Shown one piece after another: positions 24,501 to 37,600 of a DNA stretch of 64,000 nucleotides. The translations under genes were made by a program, and so were the position numbers. Each line of letters opens with the position of its first letter. Positions within the stretch are counted from its first letter, which is position 1. This stretch comes from Bagarius yarrelli. Its lineage: Eukaryota > Chordata > Actinopteri > Siluriformes > Sisoridae. The DNA is taken from positions 929,501-993,500 of the forward strand of contig VCAZ01000070.1 of the NCBI GenBank assembly GCA_005784505.1, given 5' to 3'. The notes under the pieces were generated by a model that did no database searches, was not told the origin of the DNA, and saw only the letters and a program-made list of their open reading frames with translations.

Positions 24501-27500
24501 GTGATGAAGTGCGTATAAAACAGAGGGATGAAAAAGGAGACAGAGATAGAGAGAAGGAACAGTGTGTTACTTGATGCCAGATTTTAGTTATTTGGTTTTA
24601 AAGGTCATTGTGCAGTTTATTTTGAGGAAACTAAATCTTCTCTCTGGCTTCAGAACGAGACAGTTCAGTTTAACTCTTGTTTAATTTGTGTGATTGTAAA
24701 AGCAAGATTTTACACTGTTTTAAAAGAGGCTTTTATTTAAAACTAACTATAGTTTTAAATAAAAGAATAAAACAGGACTGCATGATGTACTGCACTACGA
24801 AACCCGAGGCTGAGGGTGTTTCGTTTTTTTCATATCACCCCGATGTTTTAATTTATGAAAAAAAGATGAATCATAGTTTTTCGTCTGTATATCATCGGGC
24901 CAGGCCGATAAACGATATCATATTGAATCGCGATAAACTTTGTCTACAACAATGATAAGCTCTGGACATTTTTTTTTCAATATGTATTAAAACTAGTAAA
25001 TTTTTCACCGTCTTCCCACCATTCCATGGAATTTCACTTATGGAATCCTCCACTGCATTCCATAAGTGAAATCTTTGTGTTGTACAGCAACACAAAGGGG
25101 ACAAGTAACTAGCACTGCACAAACTTTTTATGTATGTTACACTCCAGGAAGTGACAGAACTTAATTATTAATTATAAAAACTTAATTATTCTAAACAAAC
25201 GATTCTATACAAAACAAACTGAAAAACGTATTTATACATCATCATCCTAATTGCTTTTATCTTTGCACTCTTTTTTTTCCAGATTTAAACATTAAGTAAC
25301 CCAAAAAATGTTCAGTTTAAAAAAAAAAAAAAAGATCTAATAATATAGTAATCTTTACTATAGTAACCTTTCAACTGCAATGTAAAAGGAAACTTCAGCC
25401 ACCACAACGTCTTGCCTGAACATGTGCATTTATTTTGTTGCTAACCTTTCCATTAGTTACTGTTCCCATAATGAGGACATAACGCCTACAGACGCCTACA
25501 GACATAACGCCTACAGAAGCATGTGCCTGTGTAAGCCATAAAGCTCTGCGAAAAAAGCTCATAGAGACCAGTTTAAAACGCTTAAATGTTCTGACGAGCT
25601 TTTCCCTGAGCTCAAACATACCCTAACTAGCCTGCCGTCATCCCCTGTAGTAGTGACGTCTGCAGAGGGTCCCTGCACATGCTCTGCCACGCTTTGTTTT
25701 CTCAGCACCAGTGTGCATTGTTTAGCTTCGTCTTAACAAGTCAGCTGAGTGGATTAGTCAGTGTTAGCCAATATGGCCATGAGCTGCACCCGTCTGTGTA
25801 ATCACGCTGACTACAACCTTAGCTCTGCCGGTGAGGTAAGCGGCAGACGAAGAGACGTAATGCCGCATCACGCTCTACGTCAAGCCCCGGGGAATCCCTA
25901 GAGCTTTGGGATTGTAGTAATGCTCTCAGGGTTGTTCTGGGTCAGCCCAGGTAGCTGCCGATCACTAGGGAGACACGGTTGCGAGGAAGTACTCTTAGGC
26001 AGATTTATAAACACCTTAATTTCTTAAAGTTAAAAATCCTTATGAAAATAAGCATTTTTTTTTGTGACATTAAGACGAAGTAGCTACGTAATAAAGCTTA
26101 AAATATAGTACCTATGTAACAACAATTTGTAGACACATTACACAAACCTGTATATGCGTTTTTCCCATACTGACAAAGTCCTGAAGTACAAAGTTTTACT
26201 ATTACATTATTTCTTTACTGGAACTGAGACCAAGCACTATTTGAACATGACAATGCCCCTGTGCACAAAGCCCCTGAGCTCCATAAAGATGTTATGTTTG
26301 GTTCAAGTGGAAGAGTCCTGACTTTGACTTAAGCCCACTGACCATCTTTGTTAATAATTGGAGGACCGACCACACCCCAGACACCACATTAGTGACACAA
26401 CTAATACTAGAGTGGCTAAATACCCATGTGCCCCACTTTAGTGAAAACCCTTTCCAGAAGAAGGTTATTGTAAAAGTAAAAGCAAAACTAAATCTGTATG
26501 AGTACGCCCGAATTTCATTCCTACTCTCCTTGACCAAAATATAGGAATGTAGAACATACTTGAGTAGTATGTGACTTCGGATAGGGCCCATGTGTATTAT
26601 TAATGCACTTGTGCCCCAACCGAACTCGCATATCGCATAGTATGTACTACATGCGTAGTATGAATAAAATTCGGGCGTACCATGTCCGCCGTTTTGTTAT
26701 TGACATTTGACATACTTCATCACAGCAGCGTGAATGAGTGCTATTTGCTATTAACTACAAGGAACAAACTACCTCCACATATGAAATTCTCTCTCCCATG
26801 GCATCATGGGATAGTAAAGTGCACATCGTATGCATACTTTATAATCCTAGTAGGAGAAGTAGCTCATCTGGAATACTCGTCTTTTCTACTCAGTTTCGCC
26901 TACTATATAGTATGAAAGTACGGGATTTTGGACAGGGCCATACTGTATTTTTTTAACTTTATTGCATATAAGCTGTTTTGTATGAGCACAGTGAAATCTA
27001 ATGAATGTGTTGTAGAATTTGTGTTGATAAAAACAGGACTGGCTTTGCTTTGTGGCATTATTTTATCACCTTATATCACCTTTCGATTCTTATTTTAACA
27101 AGAACCGGGGTAGAAGCTCTCCAAACAAAATCTTAGTTATGTACACCAGTTGTAATTGTGTCTCTGTATTGTACAATGTCAAGAGGACACCTGGATGAAC
27201 GGAACTGAGCATTACACAATCATGGGTTGTCAGCCAGGCTCTTGGTTGCCTTGGGTTTTATAACCAAACACAGCGATGACTTCCTTATTTCTGGATCACA
27301 TACAGACAGAAAACTTTTGGGTTTGTCTGGAGCATTAAATATAAGAAAAGAAAAAGAAAAGTGTGTGTGTGTTCTATTATTACACACATGTTTTCCCCAG
27401 GCGCTTATGTAAGGAATACAACATGTCAGGGCCCGTTGTTACTCCTACATGTCATTTTTTTGCACTTCTCAACATGTAACATGTTCTTAACCCGCCTAAT

Positions 27501-30500
27501 TTTGAAAATCCATCTTTATATAGTTTAATTACTCGCACCGAGAACTGCCACTTACTTTTGATACATTTTTAATAATCACACATGTAACGTTTATTATAAG
27601 GCTTGGATAATGTGGTATGTCCACTATACAAGTCTCTGTATATGTTGGTTACTATGGAAACGATAACATAAAACATAATTAGTCATGCAGATAAAGTCAT
27701 GCACTGTTAGTCCAGATCTTTTGCCCGAGCGGATTCAGAATCCAACAGTAATATAACATTGCTTTAAAATGACAATTTTAGTTATTTCTTATGGACTGTT
27801 AACTCTGTTGCTTATGTGTGTCTGCAGTTTCGATGTGGATAATGGCACGTCGTCAGGACGCAGCCCATTGGATCCGATGGCCAGTCCTGGCTCTGGTCTC
27901 ATCCTGCAGGCCAATTTTGTCCATAGCCAGCGGAGGGAGTCGTTCCTGTACCGCTCGGACAGCGACTATGATCTTTCACCGAAGTCCATGTCAAGAAACT
28001 CCTCCATCGCCAGTGACATGTAAGCAGAAGCACTACAGATGATTTACATGTACTGTACATTTACATATATATTATAGCATTGAACAGACACCCTTTATCA
28101 AAAACAACTTACAATTGTAAGAGTTAAGAGTCTTTCTCAGGGGCCCAGCAGTGGCAGTGTTGGGAATCAAACCCTGATCTTCCAATTAGCAGCCCGACAC
28201 CTTAACCACTGCGCTACCACTTCCCCAGTATATAGCATTAGCTCACAAACTAACATGATAGTATAGTTATTTATATAAATTTGCCTCTAATGAAACGTGA
28301 ATATAACTCAAAAAGAAATAGTCTGTAATTAACATAATGTGGAAGGTTTAGGAATAAATAGGTCATGGTTCAGATTGTACACGATAATAATGAGCTTCAT
28401 ATTTGACTAGTTGGAATGCTAATAAATAATGTATATTTCTGTCAGCATTAAAGTGATTCATTCATCATTATTATTATTATTATTATTATAAGTGATATTT
28501 AAGTGAAGTTTCCATTTGAATAATAAATAGCACTAATAGATAAATAAGACTCATTAAAACTCATTTTTTCTTTCTGTAGACATGGAGATGACATGATCGT
28601 TACCCCTTTTGCACAGGTGAGTCAACAATAACAGGGTTTGTCCGAATTAACCAAATAGCAAATTTGTTACTAAACAGCTTTTATTTTCGAAAATAATTTG
28701 AAAAAAATGCATGTATCTTAAATCATGTTTTGTCATGTTTCTCCTCTTCAGGTCCTGGCTAGCTTAAGAACTGTACGGAATAATTTTTCAGCTCTGACGA
28801 ATGTACAACAGGAACGAGCCTCCAACAAGTAAGCAGATTAGCTGATAATGGAGTAACCAGACCCACTGCTTTCCTCTTAATATACTGTATATAAATATAG
28901 TGATGATTCTATTCAGTGGGTTAAAGAAGTATTCATTTTACTTTAAATGTTGTCAACTTACAACCACAAACTTAAATGTATTTTATTGAGATTTTATGTG
29001 ATAGACCAACAATAAGTAGCACGAAAATAATACATGATTTTCAAAGTTTTAAGCTAATAAAAATCTGAAAAGTGTGGTGTGCAATCTGTATTCAGCCCCC
29101 CTGTGTAAATACTTTGTACAGCCACCTTTCACTGCAGTTACGTTGAGGGTCTTTTGGCACATCTAGAGACTGAAAATTTTGCCCATTCTTCTTTACAGAA
29201 TAGCTCAAAATCAGCCAGATTGGCTCATTAGATTTAGGTCTAGAATTCGGTCTGACTGGGTCATTCTAACACAGGAATATTCTTTCATCCAAATCATTCC
29301 ATTCTAGCTCTAGCTGTATGTTTAGGGTCATTGTCTTGCTGGAAGATGAATCCCCTTACCAGTCTCAAGTCTTTTGCAGCCCTTTTTTTAGATTTGCTTA
29401 AAATTTTAAAACCATGTATAATTTTCATTTATGTGTATAATTATTTCTTTATGTTTCTTTTAAGTCTCAATAAAATACATTTTAGTCTGTGGACAACGAA
29501 TTGTTTTTCCTAAAGTTGTGACTTCGGAGCCAATTCCTCATTTTTAGTGAATAACTCAAGACCTTAACTGTTCCCAGCTGAAATTACACCCCTGACTATT
29601 ACACCCCTTAATAGTCAGGTGTGTAATATCCATTGGGGAAAGAGGAGACATCCCCTCCCCCTCTCCCCAACACACACAAAATTCTGTTTGTGTCCCTACC
29701 ACTGTCAAATTCGTTAGTTGTGATTTTTTTAACCACACCCTGTCATTGCCACAGAGAAGTAGGACCGAGCAGGACACAGAGAGTCTGCCTGTGTCAATGC
29801 ACACGTCCATTTCCAAAATACGGATCACCAAATTCGGTCCTAGGGGGTGAGTGTTTAGCTCCAACCTTAATCAAACACACATGAACTAGCTAATAAAGGG
29901 CTTGGGTATACTTGAATCTTTCAGACAGATGTGTTGAGACAAGTTGGAACTAAACTCTGTAGGAGACTGGTCCTCCAGGACTGAGTCTGATGACCCCTGC
30001 TCTAAAAATAGCCCACTGAAAGTTCTATTGTGCAGGTATCACAGTCAGCGATAAAATTTCAGAAGCAGCAACAGATGATGACTTTAATTTTCTGGATTTT
30101 GTATCACTAAATGTCCCTAAAATCCAAAACTTTTCCCCTTATTTTATGTTCCTCCCACCTTTCAAACCAAAGTTACACCATTGGTTGTAGTGCCTTTTCC
30201 AAGTGAATTCACCTGTTCATGATGTCCAGGGAAAATGGACAGCTGCTTGGGGTTGTTCTATCTTGTGTTGTTCAATTGATGTTTTTAGTTTTTTAAATTT
30301 TATTCTAATTAGAATTTTAATACTTTTCATCAGGAGATCACCGATGTGTAACCCTCCCCCCATCACGAAGACCACATACACAGGTAAAGTATCTTCAGCT
30401 ATTCTTTTACGTTGTTCTCCTGTTTCCTGTGTGTATGTGGACTGTAAAGTTGCAAGTAAAAATTCTGGTCCATTATTTGCCATGATGACTCACTGGTGTG

Positions 30501-33318
30501 GTTCCTGACCAGATGTGTAGCCTGAAATTTGAAATCAGGAGGAAGTGTAAGTGCACCAGCTTCTTAATATGAATACTGCAGAGCCGATCAGAGCTTTAGG
30601 TCACATGACTTAATAATTACTGCAACATGAGGAAAAACAATAAAAAATGACCTATTATAGGAAATTACTCATCGATCAGGCTGGGGTTCTTAAAAAAATC
30701 CCAATACAGTGTATGTTTTATCCATTTACATTCTATGATCCCCACAAAAAAAAAAAAAAATTTCGTATTTAACAATAAATATCTAAATCCAAAGCTAAAA
30801 TATTCAGAGCTGTTGTGGTCATTCAGTTAGTAGAAAACAATAAAAGCTAAAGAATTTCAGATGAAAATAAAAACACACTCAAAATATGTTTTTTTTTCAA
30901 ATCCCAAATATACTTTTATTACTTTTATGACCATTTATGAGAGAAGGAACAGTAAAGTAAGTCTAATGCATATAAACAAATTGTGTGTTTCATGTGAGAC
31001 TTTCTCAGTTCCTATATAAGTAAAGGGTCATGCTGTCAATACAACTGAAGTAGGCTAAATGTCACAGGTTTACAAGCCAGTGATGTAACGGGTATTAACC
31101 CGTGATATCTGATTAACAATTCACTTTAAGAGCCATAAAAGTGTTGATTTTATACTTTATTCTACCCACATACCTAAAATAACTGCAATAAAATCTCTTC
31201 TAACACCAGAAGCCAGACACACGGCTATGATAAGAAATGGCTCTGCTGACTGGAGACTCATGGACACAACTGTCATGTATTGATTAGCTTGTGTTCCTTA
31301 GGCTATTTATAGAACATTTAAAATATGATCCTGGGGTAGAAAGAAGGTAGTGATGTAGATGAATATGCATCTGGCAACAATTTTATCTTAGTTGTTTTTT
31401 TGTTAATTTAAGCACAGTTATCAGGTCACGAAGGTCAAGCTCTGTGACCAGCGGTTTCCAGCTGGTCCAAACATGTCTCTTCCTGCAAAACCACAGGCTG
31501 AAAAGCCTAAATGCTTGACATTAAGAACTACTGACACAGGGTCTGGGCTGGGGAGCAGATTCTATTGGCCAGGAGAGCATGTGATTTTCATGTCAAGCCA
31601 CTAATGACAGTTTAATTACCAACATCTTAACCGCTGAGCTACCACAAAGCTTTTTATATATTTTTTTATTCAACTGAACATTTGAGGGTTAAATGTCGTG
31701 CTCAGGGGCCAGCAGTGGTGGCTTGGTGGTGCTAGAAATTAAACCAACAATCTTCTGATCAGCGGTCCAACACCTTTACCCTTTGAGCTACCACTTCCCC
31801 AAGTCATTGGTTCATAGGTTTGCCATCTGGGGCTAAAACCAAATAGTTTGATCATTTTTCTCTTATCAAACTAACATAAAATCCAACATTTTCTTCCAAA
31901 AATCTGTGCAAAAGCTGTAAATTTGCTGTATCAATTTGTTTTTAATTAATAACAATTGCTTCATTAGTTTACACCATTGTCCTATATTTCCAAACAATCA
32001 GTAAAGGTTAGATTCTGACACTAAAGCTACCCGGGTCTGTTCTTCATTGAAAGTCTGCGGCATTTAAACTATCGTTCCGGTGCATACACAAAACATCAGA
32101 CACCAAACATGTCTCAGGTCTTCAAGATCAGTTTTTATTCCAGATTATTTTGCTTTCTTTTGTTACACTTGCTCGTTCTTTTTACTAAGAGTAACACAGA
32201 GGCTGTAGTACATTCTGAGATCCCAATCCGGATTGTCGTGATCCAGTCCACAATATGGAAGCAGCCCTGCTGTCCACGGAGCCAGTGGCCTCGCTCGCGC
32301 TGGTGTCTAGTGTCGCACTAAGCATGAGAAGAATGCCATTGACGTCAGTGCAGTCCCTTTCAGAGAGTGGCACCCCAGTCCTGTGTAGCAGAGTGAGAGA
32401 GAGACAAAGAGAAAGAGGAAGGAAGGAGAGAGGGGAGGAAGGAGGGGAAGGAGGGGAAAGAGGAAAGAAACTGACAGAGATAATCCGAGCTTTGTTAGAT
32501 GATGGGACACGTGCTTCTTGTGCTTCATGTCTCAGCTGCACAACTTAGCCATGATTACATGCGCTACCGTTCACGAGTACTCCTACCGAACCTGAGTCAA
32601 GGGTCATTTTAATAGAATTTCTGTATGACACATAGATGTGCTGTGAAAATGGTGCGGATAAGTGCTTTTGAGAAAAGAGGAAAGTGTCCCACAGATTTAT
32701 TAAATTGATCAGGTAGAATTTGTCACGACTTTAATTTCGAACTGGATTTAGAAAGGCATTAAAATGAGTTATAATAGTCTGATGTCCTAACAAAGCCTGC
32801 TCATTTATACATTACAGGTTATGTGGCTATAATACGTCATAACCGCTGTAATCCTTAAAGAGGCAATTTCATTTAAGGACGGAAAATACTGTTGAAAAGG
32901 TTTTACTATACTAGTCATTCCCATGACCTTACTATGCATAGCTATCAAATCAAATACAATTATTTTTAAACAAATAGTGCCACGATCCTTAGCAGAATTT
33001 CTCCTAAATTTGTAACTGGAACACCAAAGCTGCATACAAGTACTGTAAATAAATGATGTTTGTTAAATCAGGATTCTGTTTCTGAACTTAATTAGAGAGC
33101 CAAATCTTGTGCATTAAATGCAGAAAATTCCTCCTCTTATTCTCTCCTCATAAAATCCTGTGTACTCCAATCCATGGTTTGGCTGCAGCTTGCTCTCTCC
33201 TTCCACAGCGCAGCACTGGCAGCCTTCAGGCTCCTGTTTTAGAGGGAAGATCTGCTCACGTTCGGCTAGCGACGCGCCACGGCCGTCCCCCGCACACACA
33301 GGGCACCCGCCACGCTAG

Positions 33319-33354
<36 letters not shown>

Positions 33355-34617
33355 TCGTTGACAGACTTTCTTTTTTCCAATCTGGCACTTTATTCCTTAT
33401 TAATGCTGAAAGACTAGAGACAGAAAAGAGACCGGTCATCTGTTGGCGTCAGACCATCTTACACTGTGTGTGCATGTGTGTGTGTTGCTCAGACATCATG
33501 CCTTTATCTGTATTTCTGGGCTGGTCTATATGGATGTAAAGCTTGCGGATGTAAACCAGGAGCTGCTGGGCAGAGATGGGCCTGCTCACATACAGCAAAC
33601 TCCTCCAGCACTGGGACACTCGCTCTGCGCTTAACAGCACACTGGACCTTAGATCACTGGATACATCGCTCTGTGTGTGTTTGTGTGTGTTCGAGTGTGT
33701 ATAAGTACGTGTGTGTATGTGAATGTATGTGTCTGTTTTGCTCTATGTATGTGTGTGGCCCCTTTGTGTGTTTTCTTTAGGCATATACTCTTCCTGTAAG
33801 ATTCGTCTGTGGCCTGTGGCTTCACTTTGCCACTTGAGGATTACCATTCTGACTGAGCTAGTGTATATTTTTACCGGAGAGTGTTTTTTTGGCTCAATTT
33901 GGGAGCCTGGACATTCACCGTGGAGGGTCTGAGCACAGCATGAAGAACCACCCATGCGCCCAACCGGGACACCCCAACATGACACTGTATGGCCGTTTGG
34001 GCCCTCTGCTGGGAACCTCAGCTAGTCCACTGAAGGGCCTCAGAACTGACCCCTCACTTCCCTCTCTCCCTGCAGAAGAGGCCTACCAGAAGCTGGCCAC
34101 CGAGACACTGGAGGAGCTCGACTGGTGCTTAGACCAGCTGGAGACCCTGCAGACCCGGCACTCGGTCAGCGAGATGGCCTCTAATAAGGTAAGACTGGCA
34201 CCTTGTTGCTTTTCTTCAGCTGAGCGTTCTAATGTCTCACAGCAGTCCAGATAACATAGAATAGTTTTTGTTGGTATACTGGGCTCATTTATGGGGTTTG
34301 TTCATGTGTCTGACTCTAAGTTCCATCTTTACTCACCGGAATTACCTCAGGCCTTTTTGTTTCCCTACTTGTAGGAATGTCTTATTAAACTATCGAATAG
34401 CTTCAGATGCAAAAAGGGGTGCATTTTTAGAGTAGCAAAAATACCTATTAAAAATCTGAAGCCCGGCCGGGTTAAAGCGCCGGCACCCACATGCGTAGTT
34501 GCACTCCGGCGACCCGGGTTCGATTCTGGCTCGGGTCCTTTCCGGGCCCACCTCTCTCTATCCCTCCCATTTCATCTCTGTCTGTCTATATATCCTATAT
34601 ATAAATATATATATATA

Positions 34618-34660
<43 letters not shown>

Positions 34661-37600
34661 CAAAAATGCCTAAAACAATACCATTTAAAAAAATTCAAGG
34701 CCTGATTTCTGCACATGTGTATGCAATGTAAAGCTCTTGTTTTTGTAAGTCCAAGCCTTACTCTGAGTGTTTACAACGATGGAAGCAAAAAATGCTTGTC
34801 TGCTGCACAGAGCATGCTCACAATCTCCATCAGAGTCTTAGCACACATGCAGCATGCTAATCAGTCCCAGCCAGTCAGCTGCGCCACAACACTACCACTC
34901 AAATCCCAACGCTTACAGCACGCCACCCGATGCTCCACGTACACGGCCAAGGATCTTACACAAGCAGTCATCTATTAGTGTAAGGGCACCCAGTATTCAC
35001 GCCTTGTTGTTTCCACTTCGTTTCCCTGTTCCTTTTCCCCCCCATCACGTATCCATGGTAACACTCAAGGCCTGTCAGCTTGCTTTGTTGCTCAAGCCCG
35101 CCAGCAGCAGCACCACAACACAAATCCACTATATAGTGTTAATGTCAGTGTCAGCTTTTTTTTTCTGTGCTTTATTTTTTAATTCGAATCCTACAACTGT
35201 TCAGACATCGATGACCTGTGTGTAAATTTTCCAATTAGAACTGTGTGTATATATATATTTGTAATATAGTGTAAACACTGAACTAAACGTGTTTTGGATT
35301 TTGGTTCAGAGCAACAGATAGTAAAAGAATGTAAGATACAAAAGGGTGAATATGTAAATCATTCATTCATCTTTAGTAGCAGCTCTTTCCTGGTCCGGGT
35401 TGCTATGCATCCGAAGCTTTTCCCAGGAATACAAAGCCTGAGGCAGGACAACACCCTGGGTGGGATGCCAAGTTATTGCACTGCACCATGGACACGTTCA
35501 ATTGTTGGGAAATTTAGCATATGGACTTGCTGACATGGGAGAGTAACTGGAAAACCAGAGGAGATACTACAGTGGGAGAGTGATAGCACAGTGGTTGAGG
35601 TCATTAGAAAATCTGGGTTCTATTCCCAGTGGCAACAAGTTACCACTGCTGGGCCCCTGAGCAAGGCCCTTAACCACCAGTTGCTCAGCTGAATGTAAGT
35701 CACTCTGGATAAGCGCATCTGCAAATACTGTATTCGTAAAGGGATCCTAAAGTTATAAATGTTGCCACTGTTTAATATGTCAGTTATTTAGACCTACAAT
35801 ATTAACTGTTATCCATGTGAGAATCGAGAACAGAGTTAGACATCTATCTATGATTTTTATTTTGATTGATGATTTTTGCTGAGTTTGTGACGAATGTGAT
35901 GAGTAAACAGAATCTTAGCTTTTATCTTTCTTCGCTCCACATCTGGATGTGTTACATAACTTAGAAAATGCCACCTTTTGTTTAAACCCCTTTTTTCTGA
36001 AGAGATCAAAACTGACGGGTGTTTGTTGTTGTCCAGATGTGCACTGTTAGACTATGCGGTTTAAATAATGGATAGACCTAAATGTCTTGTCAGGGTTCTA
36101 TTTTTTTACCAGTGTGGAACATATTTTTACCCCTAGAGAACCCATTTGGTAAAAAAGAATAAAACAATAGAAAAATCGAAGATTTCCCTATGGTGGGAAT
36201 GAAATGCAAGACGGAAACTTAACCATTAGATAAATATTCATTATTGAGGAATGCAACAGTTATCTAATGTCATCGGGTTGCCAGCTTGGTGCAAGTTCGT
36301 GCAATCAAATTATTTGCACCTAAAAGTATTAATAAGTGTTTTTAATTAAAAGTATTATTAAGTGTCTATTAATACTTTGCTTGCCCACAAGTGCCACACT
36401 AAATGTGACTTGTTCTGACTTGTTTAACACAAATGGATGTAAATATCATAAAATTAAAGCTTTTAAGCGGTAAAGAGCGTCTGCTAAATGATGAACTGTA
36501 GATGAAGTCTTTTTATTTTTGACTCTGAAGATTTTATTGTATAGCAAATTCAAAGAAATGGCTGTGCCAACTTAAACATTATTGGTCTTTCCCCCAAGAA
36601 AATAGATAAATGAAGTCTGAACCCTATAGAGAATAACAGGACTGAGGCTCTTCTTTTAGTGTCTAACAGTTTAGTGTCTAACAAGTCAGTTAATAATGAT
36701 AAAATGATCTTGGTTGATGTTCCTAGTCTTTCTTTATCCAGTACACTTTTATAGCTGCTTTTATATTTTTAGCCTATTGCATATGGATGCCTTCAATTCA
36801 CACCAAAAGTGTTGACTTTGCAAGATTTTAAGCCCGAGTTCTGTCACAAAACTCTGATTTGTGGTTACGGTTTTAAATCTTTCTAAATGAATCAAGTTTG
36901 ATGCCTGTGTCAGAGTCATTTAAGTTAAGGATATATATATATATAAATGAAAAAAAAAGTTTTTTACATTTTTATTTTTACATTGATGCTTTTATCCAGC
37001 GCAATCTATATTTATTTCATTTATCCACCCAAGCAGTTGAGGGTTATGGGCCTTGCTCAGGGGCTCAGTGGCAGCTTAGTGGTGCTAGAGTTCGAAACCA
37101 TGAGCTTCCGATTAACAATCGCTGAACAGGCTGTTTATTATACTCAAACTTTTTCCAGTTTTTTCACCAAATGTTAAGATTGTTATATATATTTTTCAGA
37201 CTGTTTGTTATTTTGTATAGAAATGACTAAACTAAATTTGCATAAATTGTCTGCTGGTACAGGCAGCATGGTGGCTTAGTAGTTAGCATAGTTGCCACAC
37301 AGAAATGAGGTCCCAGAGTTTGCGTGTTCTCCCCGTGCTTGTGTGCGGTTACTTCTTCCACAGTCTAAAAACATGTGTGTTAGGTTGATTAGTGATTCTA
37401 AATTGCCCATAGAAGTGAGTGTGTGTAGGTGGCCCTGTGGTGGACTCGCAACCTGTCGAGAATGACAGCTGGGATAGTCTCTATCAGATCCCTGTGACCC
37501 TAAGGACATAGACAATAAATAGGTGGATGAAGAGCTTTGTTGCTCCATACGCATGGAATATGGAATATTTGGAATATTTTTCCAAATTGCGATGAAGAAA

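Larger units (their letters stand above)
21512..27827 (+). other. pde4d: pde4d intron after the PDE4D9-type exon
   Basis: AT-rich, with two hairpins, repeat families B and C and a CpG-richer patch at 25620-25960. That patch contains a CRE-like TGACGTCT at 25654 and several donor-like GTAAG sites. No phase-compatible coding exon was found in it. Confidence 0.5.
30384..33939 (+). other. pde4d: pde4d intron before the PDE4D1-type exon
   Basis: Contains a degenerate SINE, a GA-rich patch at 32390-32475 and a CA microsatellite. A CpG-richer patch at 33160-33310 may be regulatory for the short form. No exon recognised. Confidence 0.45.

Noticed and set aside
25773..25838. MAMSCTRLCNHADYNLSSAG as another pde4d first exon
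   Set aside because: The donor leaves phase 0, which would put a stop right after joining UCR1; kept only as a possible regulatory patch.
32185..32548. Open frames around 32185-32548 on both strands
   Set aside because: They come from a GA/CT-rich patch and show no recognisable domain or splice sites.
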